Origin: JARRRL01 sp037380725
Lineage (GTDB): Bacteria > Pseudomonadota > Gammaproteobacteria > Pseudomonadales > JANQJO01
Reading direction: 5' to 3'
Assembly (NCBI GenBank): GCA_037380725.1
Contig: JARRRL010000124.1
Coordinates: 1-13,406, forward strand
DNA length: 13,406 nucleotides
Shown here: piece by piece, positions 7,632 through 13,406 of the stretch
How positions within the stretch are numbered: the first letter of the stretch is position 1
How the letters are laid out: each line of letters opens with the position of its first letter
Translations under genes and position numbers: made by a program
The notes under the pieces: generated by a model
Told to the model about the DNA's origin: nothing
The model's database searches: none
The model's input: only the letters and a program-made list of their open reading frames with translations

Positions 7632-8354
7632 TCACTCTTGGATTGACCAAACGCCATTCTGAAGATCATGCACCAGATGATTCACGGCTTCGGTGATGGC
7701 TAGATTGAGTACTTTGCCATTCAAGGTAGCGTCGTAACCGGCTTGTGAGCCGAACCCGATGATCTCTCGGTTGCTCAATGAGTATTCGCCGGCACCTTGT
7801 GTTGAATAGATGACAGCTGAACTGACCACATCGATAACAGTTAGTGTGATTTTGGAATAAGCCGTTTGTGTTTTTCCTGAACCCGCGATACCAAAAAGTT
7901 GTTTATCACCGGTTTCCTTACGACCAAACTCCGTTACAGCGCCACCGATTACGTAACGTGCACCCAACAGTTTCTGCGTTTGTCCGCGTAGATTGGCTTC
8001 TTGTTTTAATCCATCCAGATTTTCACGATCCAGTACGACAAACCGGTTGGTGGATTGCAAATGGCTCTTTAGAATCGTTTTGGCTTGGTTCCCCAATTGA
8101 GAGGAGCCGGAGGAAAAAATTCCTTGTAGGTAATTGGATTTATTATCAAAATTTCCAATTGCGATGCTGCTTTTGGGGCCCGAGTATGGGGCGTGGTAGG
8201 TGTCGACTTTTTGAGGTTCTAGGGTATGGAATGATTCTTTGGTGGCGCATGCGCAGAGTAGCGTTGTCATGATTGCGAAGATGAATCCACTTACATATGT
8301 GTGGGTGTGGGTACGGGGTGCAGGGGAGTGTGGTTTTACGTGACATTGAGTCAT
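7632..8354 (-). CDS. CsgG/HfaB-family (LpoB-like) lipoprotein
   Basis: CsgG-fold periplasmic lipoprotein. CsgG relatives include curli secretion pores, HfaB of holdfast attachment, and the penicillin-binding-protein activator LpoB. A signal peptide (hydrophobic YVSGFIFAIMTTLL) ends in the lipobox LCAC, so the mature protein starts at the second Cys. Family features are SSIAIGNFDNKSNY, the helix LKSHLQSTNRFVVLDRENLDGL, LLGARYVIGGAVTEFG and YSKITLTVIDVVSSAVIYSTQG. There is no visible transmembrane hairpin motif that would argue strongly for a secretion pore, and no curli genes are near. The ATG at 8354 has GAGGA nine bases upstream and is preferred over the ATG at 8363, whose only SD-like bases touch it. 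It is first of a three-lipoprotein set with DUF4810 and DUF799, a known recurring arrangement of unproven function. Confidence 0.87.
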   Translation of the reverse strand: MTQCHVKPHSPAPRTHTHTYVSGFIFAIMTTLLCACATKESFHTLEPQKVDTYHAPYSGPKSSIAIGNFDNKSNYLQGIFSSGSSQLGNQAKTILKSHLQSTNRFVVLDRENLDGLKQEANLRGQTQKLLGARYVIGGAVTEFGRKETGDKQLFGIAGSGKTQTAYSKITLTVIDVVSSAVIYSTQGAGEYSLSNREIIGFGSQAGYDATLNGKVLNLAITEAVNHLVHDLQNGVWSIQE

Positions 8355-8465
8355 GTCAATCATTCCTCATGTTAATCTACACGCGTTAAATATGTACGCG
8401 CTATTTATATTAAGTTTCTAGGTTTGTTCGGTATTATTTTCCGTCAGCAGAGCGATAATGACTGG

Positions 8466-9257
8466 TTACCAATCGCTGTGTCGACGACGCTGTTGAAGAC
8501 GAGGCAAAACAGTGGCGAGAATTACACCAGCGATGACAGCAAGCATACCCTGTAAAATACCCTCTTTTCGAGTACTGCGTTGCAAATCTCGGTTTTCCAA
8601 TTGCAGTTGTTGTTCGCTGACTTCAAGCAGCGTTAATTCTTTAGCGAGGGAACGGTTTCGTTCGTCCAAGGCAATGGCGTCGGCGGACAAATCTTGCAAG
8701 GTTTTCAATTGCTTTTGGGTTTCGGCGAGCGCTTTACGGGTGTGTTCAAGTGTTTCATGTGTGGTGGCTAATTCCGTTTCGAGTGTGTGAAGACGTTCTG
8801 ATTTCGTTTTTGCTTGTAATTGGAGTGCGTTGTAGGCTTTTGTCTGAGATTCGAGTCGCTGCGCCGCAGTGGGTGTTGTTGTAATATGATCTCGTTTTAT
8901 CCATCCGTTTCGTTTTGTGGATGTGACAGTGACAAATACCCATGCATCGTTGTTGGATTCGCTGCTGGATTCGTTCGGGGTATGATCATCTGTGTTGTTT
9001 TGAGTGTTCGCTTGAGTGAGCGCTGTGCTGCTTTTGAGAAACGTTAAAATACGATGCCGAGTGGAAGGTCCAGAGCGCAGCGGAACCGTAAGTTCGTCCG
9101 TAACGTATAAAGAGCGTGATGTCGCCCCCCATAAGGGTGTTCCAATTGGCGAAATAATGATCAAAAAAATCGCAGAAAATCGGAAGGACCTTTTTTTGAG
9201 CAGAGCACCTTGATTCTGTGTATATCTCTGTGTATATCCTGTGAAGCCACGGGTCAT
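8466..9257 (-). CDS. YgiM-type SH3b domain, coiled-coil, membrane-anchored protein (TIGR04211-like)
   Basis: Envelope protein of the YgiM type, predicted to be anchored by its C-terminal membrane segment with the SH3b and coiled coil in the periplasm; no enzymatic role is known. Order: positively charged N-terminus, hydrophobic signal (about 25-44, cleavage after WGA), a bacterial SH3 domain beginning SLYVTDELTVPLRSGPSTRH (49-68), a long coiled coil (about 133-230), a transmembrane helix (234-251) and a basic tail ending RRRHSDW, which is typical. A low-complexity insert rich in N, S and T (about 83-104) interrupts the SH3 domain between its usual strands. The ATG has AGGA eight bases upstream. 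It gives an unusual N-terminal extension of about 20 residues before the signal, partly coded by a 12-base duplication. Its minus-strand neighbours are yciB upstream and the CsgG-like gene 111 bases downstream. Confidence 0.88.
   Translation of the reverse strand: MTRGFTGYTQRYTQNQGALLKKRSFRFSAIFLIIISPIGTPLWGATSRSLYVTDELTVPLRSGPSTRHRILTFLKSSTALTQANTQNNTDDHTPNESSSESNNDAWVFVTVTSTKRNGWIKRDHITTTPTAAQRLESQTKAYNALQLQAKTKSERLHTLETELATTHETLEHTRKALAETQKQLKTLQDLSADAIALDERNRSLAKELTLLEVSEQQLQLENRDLQRSTRKEGILQGMLAVIAGVILATVLPRLQQRRRHSDW
9216..9239. repeat. 12-base in-frame tandem duplication at the SH3 gene start
   Basis: The units ctgtgtatatct (9216-9227) and ctgtgtatatcc (9228-9239) are adjacent with one mismatch. 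On the minus strand they encode the GYTQRYTQ stretch near the N-terminus of the SH3 protein, before its signal sequence. Confidence 0.75.
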
Positions 9258-9340
9258 GACATTTCCTATTGCTCACGAATTCAGTTCGTTTCCACAGTTA
9301 ATAATGGGATAGACCTTATGGGCGCTGACGCGATATGACA

Positions 9341-9379
9341 TGTGGATAACTATAGGCCATCGACAGCGGAAATTCGCAA
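9341..9379 (-). promoter_or_regulatory. Possible promoter of the SH3 gene with a DnaA box
   Basis: On the minus strand TTGCGA (9379-9374) and TATAGT (9354-9349) form a weak promoter pair with a long 19-base spacer. Immediately downstream, touching the -10, is TTATCCACA (9349-9341), a perfect match to the E. coli DnaA box. A weaker box-like sequence (gtttccaca, plus strand) lies at about 9288-9296. DnaA control is a speculation from this overlap; nine-base matches also occur by chance. Confidence 0.3.
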
Positions 9380-9417
9380 ACAAGAGCAGGGAAACTGAAA
9401 GTTAGTTTTTAATAGAT

Positions 9418-10002
9418 CTATTTTTGATCTTTTGTATCGCCTTTACTCGTTGTGATGTGCTTAGACAGATACCCAAAGAGTACAACCATACCAACGGCGT
9501 TCAAAGCCAGCATTCCAAACAGTTTGAACTGTACCCATGTCTCGGTTGAAAAACTGAAGGCGACCCAGATGTTGATGATGCCCGTAATAAAGAAAAACAG
9601 CCCCGTTAAAAAATTAACGCGTGACCAGTTTATGGCGCTTGTGTCCAGTTGAAGATCCTCATTGGCACGTAAAGCGGCTTCAAGCGCTACGCGCACCCAG
9701 TTTTTATTGAACAGCCAGCTTGACAGCCAGAGTGTGGTCGCAAAGATCCAGTTGACTACGCTGGGTTTCCACTTGAGAAAGCGATCATCATCAAAGGCGA
9801 TGGTTAATCCAGCCAAGGGCAGCAAGATTAAAAACGGGATCCATTGCATTTTATCGATATGCTTAAACAGTATCCAGCTGAGCGCCAATTGGATGGCTGT
9901 CGTCGCAACGAGGACAGTGGTCGCCCAGATGAAATTTTTCGTGACGAGGAAAGTGATGAAAAAGAGAACAATCGGGGTAAAGTCTAAGAGTTGTTTTTTC
10001 AT
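9418..10002 (-). CDS. yciB: YciB/IspZ inner-membrane septation protein
   Basis: YciB is an inner-membrane protein that helps synthesis and integrity of the envelope; its Shigella homologue IspZ is needed for intracellular spreading and septation. The 194-residue sequence is close to the family length (about 180). It starts with MKKQLLDFTPIVLFFITF, matching the family start, and shows five or six hydrophobic segments, at about 5-21, 24-45, 53-69, 82-98, 128-147 and 155-178. The conserved stretch NIWVAFSFSTETWVQFKLFG and the closing GYLSKH are diagnostic. The tail is short and charged. No clear ribosome binding site precedes the ATG. It is likely transcribed away from yciO and appears intact. 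Confidence 0.95.
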   Translation of the reverse strand: MKKQLLDFTPIVLFFITFLVTKNFIWATTVLVATTAIQLALSWILFKHIDKMQWIPFLILLPLAGLTIAFDDDRFLKWKPSVVNWIFATTLWLSSWLFNKNWVRVALEAALRANEDLQLDTSAINWSRVNFLTGLFFFITGIINIWVAFSFSTETWVQFKLFGMLALNAVGMVVLFGYLSKHITTSKGDTKDQK

Positions 10003-10065
10003 GGGCTCGTGTAAGGTTAGTGTTGTTGTTAACGGGTGGGTGTAGCCAGTCTCACTGCCTGTCTC

Positions 10066-10090
10066 ACAGCTAGTCTTACAGCTAGTTCTT
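10066..10090. repeat. 12/13-base tandem duplication near yciB
   Basis: acagctagtctt (10066-10077) is followed directly by acagctagttctt (10078-10090), differing by one inserted T, then by a further acag. It lies 64-88 bases upstream of the yciB start. Confidence 0.7.
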
Positions 10091-10336
10091 ACAGTGATGA
10101 GTATAAATATTAATCAGTTTTTGGGTGTTTAGCCATTGCTCAAGTTGTGACCCGTGATTCGAACTGAGCGTTTGGTTTGGGCATCATACTGCTTTTATCG
10201 CAAGATGCGAACTTTCTAATTACTGAGTGTACTCGGTTTGATCATACAACTTCTGTGGGTTCAAGCGGTGCTGCGTGAGGCAGTTACTGTTATAGTAGCG
10301 CTTTTGTGGTTTGGGGAGGTGGTGTCTGAGCGAGTT

Positions 10337-10364
10337 GCTTGAGACCAAACGCTTGAGACCAAAC
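10337..10364. repeat. Perfect 14-base tandem duplication upstream of yciO
   Basis: gcttgagaccaaac occurs at 10337-10350 and 10351-10364 without mismatch or spacer, about 30 bases before the yciO start. It would lie in the leader or promoter region of yciO. Confidence 0.9.
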
Positions 10365-10394
10365 GAATCAGAATTGAGAGTGTAAGGGTGGCTT

Positions 10395-11012
10395 GTGGCC
10401 CAGTTAATCGATTTACATCCAGATAATCCGCACAGTCGGCGTGTGAAGCAGGTGGTGGACATCCTGCGAGGGGGCGGCGTGGTGGCGTATCCCACCGAGA
10501 TGGCGTATGCCATCGCGTGCTGCATCGGTCAAAAAGAAGCTCTGGAAAAGCTGAGGCGTGTGCGAAAACTGTCGGATAATCATTTGCTGACTTTGATGTG
10601 CTTTGATTTTTCACAGATGTCTGAATATGGTCACATTGATAACTCAGCCTTCCGCCTGATGCATCGTCAATTGCCGGGTGCATTCACGTTTGTCTTGAGA
10701 GCGACTCGGGCTGTTCCACGTCGGGTGATGAACCCCAAGCGCAAAACAATTGGGTTGCGTTTAGCGTGTACACCCATTGTCAACAGTATATTGTGTGTAT
10801 TAGGTGAACCCATGATCACCGCAACATTGAAATTGCCTGGTGAACAAGCACCGCTTGTGGATCCGTATGAGATCGATGCAAATTTAGGTCATCAACTTGA
10901 TGCGATATTGGTCGGTGGTGAGATGCGCTGCGAGGAAACAACTGTGGTGGATATGACAACGGGGCAACCGGAAGTGATTCGGCAAGGAGCCGGTCAGCTG
11001 ATGAGTTGCTGA
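10395..11012 (+). CDS. yciO: YciO, YrdC/Sua5-family protein
   Basis: YciO belongs to the YrdC/Sua5 (TsaC) superfamily that makes threonylcarbamoyl-AMP for the t6A base of ANN-reading tRNAs. YciO itself is a paralogue whose contribution is less certain. The sequence follows E. coli YciO closely along its length: LHPDNPHSRRV at the start, GGGVVAYPTEMAYAIAC (26-42), LLTLMCFDFSQMSEYGHIDN, LPGAFTFVLRATRAVPRR, KRKTIGLRL (114-122) and GEPMITATLKLPGE. The length of 205 is normal. The start is GTG, with AAGGG six bases upstream. It opens a plus-strand run with trpS and scpA, a common gammaproteobacterial neighbourhood, and lies about 100 bases before trpS. Confidence 0.94.
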   Translation: MAQLIDLHPDNPHSRRVKQVVDILRGGGVVAYPTEMAYAIACCIGQKEALEKLRRVRKLSDNHLLTLMCFDFSQMSEYGHIDNSAFRLMHRQLPGAFTFVLRATRAVPRRVMNPKRKTIGLRLACTPIVNSILCVLGEPMITATLKLPGEQAPLVDPYEIDANLGHQLDAILVGGEMRCEETTVVDMTTGQPEVIRQGAGQLMSC

Positions 11013-11111
11013 AAGCTGAGACCTAGCTTGAGTGAGTTGAGCGCCGTAGGTATTGTTGAGTGCGTGAGCTCGCTGTCAAATACAGAATAAATAGGATGAG
11101 GGGGAGAGTTT

Positions 11112-11804
11112 GTGGGCGGTTTGGCCTTTGAGAAGCGCGTGTTATCGGGTATGCGCGCAACAGGACGACTTCATTTAGGGCATTATCGAGGCGTCCTGAA
11201 AAACTGGATTACCATGCAGCACGAATACGACTGTTATTTTTTTGCTGCGGATTGGCACGCATTGACCACGCATTACGACGAGCCACAGCTTATTGAGGCC
11301 GCCGTGTGGGATATGGTGGTGGATTGGCTGGCGGCGGGTATTAATCCAGGTTCTGCTACTTTGTTTATTCAATCGCGGGTTCCAGAGCACGCAGAGTTAC
11401 ACTTATTGCTGTCGATGATGACGCCATTAGGATGGCTTGAGCGGATGCCCACGTACAAAGACCAACAAGAAAAACTGAAAGAAAAAGATTTGGCGACGTA
11501 TGGCTTTTTGGGTTACCCCTTGTTGCAGAGCGCTGATATTCTGATTTATCGAGCGGGATTGGTGCCTGTGGGAGCGGATCAAGTGGTGCATATTGAGTTG
11601 ACGCGGGAGTTGGCGCGGCGTTTTAACCACTTATATGGCCGCGAAGTGGGCTTTGAGAAGCTGGTTGAACAAGCCATAAAAATAATGGGGAAAAAACAGG
11701 CTAAATTGTACGCTAATTTGCGTAATCGATTCCTAGATCAAGGCGATGATGATGATTTGTGTACGGAGAGTGCTTTGGTTGAGGATCGAAGATGCCCGGT
11801 TTAG
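11112..11804 (+). pseudogene. trpS: Tryptophanyl-tRNA synthetase, N-terminal (HLGH) part of a split or broken trpS
   Basis: Class I TrpRS catalyses ATP-dependent charging of tRNA-Trp. This part holds the nucleotide-binding half: VLSGMRATGRLHLGHYRG with HLGH at 21-24, the DWHALTTHY region, and PLGWLERMPTYKDQQEKLKEKD. PLLQSADILIYRAGLVPVGADQ and ELTRELARRFNHLYGREVGF follow. It then enters the insert typical of Pseudomonas-like TrpRS (MGKKQAKLYANLRNRF). The reading ends at ALVED plus five foreign residues and a stop, before the KMSKS loop. The family continues there with about 30-40 more insert residues, so an out-of-frame deletion near 11785 is likely. Start GTG, with GGGGGAGA upstream. It is labelled pseudogene with reservation: if both parts are translated they might still make an enzyme. 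Confidence 0.85.
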
Positions 11805-12223
11805 ATGGTCAGAAAATGTCTAAATCGTACCAAAATACGATTCAGCTTCGAGAGAGCAGTGAATCAGTGGCGCGTAAAATTCGTACGATGCCAACGGATC
11901 CGGCGCGTGTAAGGCGAACGGATCCCGGTGACCCGAATAAATGTCCGGTGTGGGAGTTTCATCAGCTGTATTCGGATGATTCGGTTAAAAAATGGGTTCA
12001 AGAAGGCTGTCTTTCTGCGGGTATTGGTTGTTTGGATTGTAAGCAGCATATTGTGGAGAGCGTGGAAAAAGAAATACAACCGATTCGCGAGCGGGCTCAG
12101 GAATACAATGCCAATCGTGATTTGGTGCGTTCCGTGATCTCGGAAGGGTGTGAAGCGGCGCGCGAAGAAGCACGTCAAACTTTGATCGACGTTCGTGAAG
12201 CCATGGGCTTAGGTTATACTTAG
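11792..12223 (+). pseudogene. trpS: Tryptophanyl-tRNA synthetase, C-terminal (KMSKS) part of a split or broken trpS
   Basis: This part begins MPGLDGQKMSKSYQNTI, so the KMSKS loop (11813-11827) that binds ATP comes almost at once. It continues through the anticodon-recognising helical domain with TMPTDPARVRRTDPGDP, CPVWEFHQLYSDD, AGIGCLDCKQ and the family C-terminus VREAMGLGYT. The preceding codons in this frame open only at 11783, after a TGA at 11780. Its ATG is preceded by GAGGA (11781-11785) at six bases, a good ribosome binding site, and it overlaps the end of the N-terminal part by 13 bases, so coupled translation is plausible. The two parts together are about 370 residues, against about 400 for intact relatives I recall. 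Downstream is a 76-base gap to scpA. Confidence 0.85.
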
Positions 12224-12227
12224 TCGT

Positions 12228-12298
12228 TTAGTCGTTTGCTGCAATTAGTCGTTTGCTGCGAAAATAGTCATACAGGAATCGTGTCGTACAGGAACGTG
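12228..12298. repeat. Two short duplications between trpS and scpA
   Basis: ttagtcgtttgctgc occurs at 12228-12242 and 12245-12259, identical with two bases between. A second, imperfect pair (tcatacaggaatcgtg at 12268-12283 and tcgtacaggaacgtg at 12284-12298) follows. The second copy of that pair contains the AGGA that serves as the scpA ribosome binding site, so the site itself has been duplicated. Confidence 0.75.
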
Positions 12299-12299
12299 A

Positions 12300-13406
12300 A
12301 TGAATCTTCCTTTAACAAACGAAGCTGATGCCGTGGGCACGTCGGAAATATCGGCGCCTGAGGCTGCCAACATGCTTGATGTGTTGGCCTATGTGAACGG
12401 CCAACCATTTGTAGACATCCCAAAAGATTTGTACATTCCACCTGAAGCTTTGGAAGTCATACTGGAGTCTTTTGAGGGGCCCTTGGATTTATTGCTGTAC
12501 TTGATTCGAAAAAATAATTTAGATGTGCTGGACATCGCGGTGGCGGAGGTGACGCGCCAGTACATGGAATATGTGGAAATCATGAAGCAATTTCGCCTGG
12601 AGTTGGCCGCAGACTATTTGGTGATGGCGGCGTTGTTGGGGGAAATTAAGTCTCGGTGTTTGTTACCACGACAACAGCTTGAAGAAGATGGCGAAGAAGC
12701 GGATCCGCGACAAGAATTGATTCGCCGTTTGCAAGAATACGAGCGCTTTAAGACGGCGGCAGAAGAGATTGACGCCATGCCGCGAGTCGATCGTGATGTG
12801 TTTCTCGTTACCGTAAAACCGCCAAATCAGTCGCGACGAACGGTTTTCCCCAACGTTGAACTCGATGAGGTGTTGTTGGCTTTCCGTGAAGTGCTGTTGC
12901 GTTCGAATTTAACGGAACATCATCAAGTGGAACGTGAAAAGCTGTCAACTCGTGAGCGCATGACGTTTGTTTTGGCGTATTTGCGTGATAAGGAATACGT
13001 ACGTTTCCCTGAGCTGTTCAACGAGTCGGAGGGGCGAGGTGGTGTGGTGGTCAGTTTTTTGGCTATATTGGAGTTGCTGAAAGAAGGCTTAATCGAAGTG
13101 GTGCAACACGAACCGTATGACGCGATTTATGTGGCTTCCCGTACACGTGTGCGGGAAACGGATTCGGCGGTGAGTCAACGTTTATCGGATTTATTAGGCA
13201 GCGCTCTGGAACGAGAGGCACAGGCGGATGCTGTCATGGATGTAGAGGGTGGTGAGATAGAAGATGGGGAGCGAGAGGATGGGGAGATAGAGAGCGTTTG
13301 TATTGTTGATGAGCAGGCGCATATTGTACTTTCGCCAGATGTTGTACTTTCACCAGATATTGTACTTTCACCAGATATTGCACTTTCACCAGATATTGCA
13401 CTTTCG
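12300..13406 (+). CDS. scpA: Segregation and condensation protein A, 3'-truncated by window edge
   Basis: ScpA is the kleisin subunit of the SMC-ScpAB complex that organises and segregates the chromosome. The N-terminal SMC-neck-binding part has SFEGPLDLLLYLIRKNNLDV (57-76) and ALLGEIKSRCLLPRQ. The middle includes RQELIRRLQEYERFK. The C-terminal winged helix that binds the SMC head spans roughly RERMTFVLAYLRDKEYVRF to YDAIYVAS (ending at residue 280). Family members usually end here or soon after. In this gene the frame continues at least 89 more residues with acidic and repetitive sequence (GE-rich units, then IVLSPD-type units) and is still open at the window end. An N-terminal extension of about 50 residues also precedes the core. 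The ATG has AGGA six bases upstream. scpB would be expected downstream. Confidence 0.95.
   Translation, partial: MNLPLTNEADAVGTSEISAPEAANMLDVLAYVNGQPFVDIPKDLYIPPEALEVILESFEGPLDLLLYLIRKNNLDVLDIAVAEVTRQYMEYVEIMKQFRLELAADYLVMAALLGEIKSRCLLPRQQLEEDGEEADPRQELIRRLQEYERFKTAAEEIDAMPRVDRDVFLVTVKPPNQSRRTVFPNVELDEVLLAFREVLLRSNLTEHHQVEREKLSTRERMTFVLAYLRDKEYVRFPELFNESEGRGGVVVSFLAILELLKEGLIEVVQHEPYDAIYVASRTRVRETDSAVSQRLSDLLGSALEREAQADAVMDVEGGEIEDGEREDGEIESVCIVDEQAHIVLSPDVVLSPDIVLSPDIALSPDIALS
13251..13295 (+). repeat. 15-base in-frame repeats in the ScpA tail
   Basis: Three degenerate 15-base units (ggtgagatagaagat and variants) at 13251-13265, 13266-13280 and 13281-13295 encode GEIED, GERED and GEIES in the C-terminal extension of ScpA. 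Confidence 0.75.
13323..13406 (+). repeat. 18-base tandem repeat array in the ScpA tail, running off the window
   Basis: Four 18-base units (attgtactttcgccagat and near-identical variants) at 13323-13340, 13341-13358, 13359-13376 and 13377-13394 are followed by 12 bases of a fifth at the window edge. Each encodes a hexapeptide of the pattern [IV][VA]LSPD. Units differ at one to three bases. The array keeps the reading frame and its true length is not visible here. Confidence 0.92.

Larger units (their letters stand above)
10003..10394. other. Gene-free gap between yciB and yciO with two short tandem repeats
   Basis: This 392-base stretch separates divergent yciB and yciO. I find no coding region with family resemblance and no tRNA or hairpin terminator. 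It must contain the promoters of both genes, but only weak -10-like boxes can be seen (TATACT on the minus strand near 10105, TATAGT on the plus strand near 10291), neither with a good -35. Two tandem repeats are present: acagctagt(t)ctt at 10066-10090 and gcttgagaccaaac at 10337-10364. Confidence 0.6.

Noticed and set aside
10140..10165. tRNA T-arm-like sequence (gattcgaact) in the yciB-yciO gap
   Set aside because: The flanking bases do not pair into a T stem and no acceptor, D or anticodon arms can be drawn around it on either strand.
11780..11804. Programmed ribosomal frameshift joining the trpS halves
   Set aside because: There is no slippery heptamer, and a simple one-base shift would still leave out the expected 30-40 residues of the insert.
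13323..13406. Regular repeats at the window end resembling a CRISPR array
   Set aside because: The 18-base units are directly adjacent with no spacers, keep the scpA reading frame and encode a hexapeptide repeat.

Overview
The window looks like a chromosomal stretch of a gammaproteobacterium with roughly even base composition. The evidence is the gene content: a type IV pilus PilY1 protein, a fused bifunctional MnmC, a YciB/IspZ septation protein, a YgiM-type SH3 protein, and a yciO-trpS-scpA run whose TrpRS resembles the insert-bearing TrpRS I recall from Pseudomonas-type bacteria. I cannot place it to genus. There is no phage, transposase, CRISPR array, rRNA or tRNA that I can see.

Layout: bases 2-3082 carry the 3' part of a pilY1 gene (+). 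It converges on mnmC (3079-5232, -), and the two stop codons share TTAA. purU (5483-6349, +) is divergent from mnmC across a 250-base gap with overlapping -10-like boxes. A minus-strand block follows (10002 down to 6381): yciB, an SH3/coiled-coil membrane protein, then a lipoprotein cluster of a CsgG-like protein, a DUF4810 protein and a DUF799/GNA1162 protein, and finally a 58-codon unknown ORF. After a 392-base gene-free gap the plus strand carries yciO, trpS in two pieces, and the start of scpA, which runs off the window.

The most interesting points are structural. First, trpS is split at its internal insert: the HLGH half (11112-11804) and the KMSKS half (11792-12223) are different overlapping frames. 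About 30-40 residues expected between them are missing, and the second half has its own well-placed ribosome binding site. This is either a genuinely split synthetase, a pseudogene or a sequence error. Second, the DUF4810/DUF799 junction shows a similar lesion: the end of one gene and the start codon of the next seem to have been deleted together. Third, about ten short (12-18 base) tandem duplications are scattered through genes and gaps, including repeat arrays in an unusual C-terminal tail on ScpA. Together these suggest a lineage prone to slippage and small deletions.

Functionally the genes are mostly independent housekeeping functions: tRNA wobble modification (MnmC), one-carbon/purine metabolism (PurU), tryptophan charging (TrpS), chromosome segregation (ScpA), envelope and septation functions (YciB, SH3 protein, lipoproteins) and surface adhesion or motility (PilY1).
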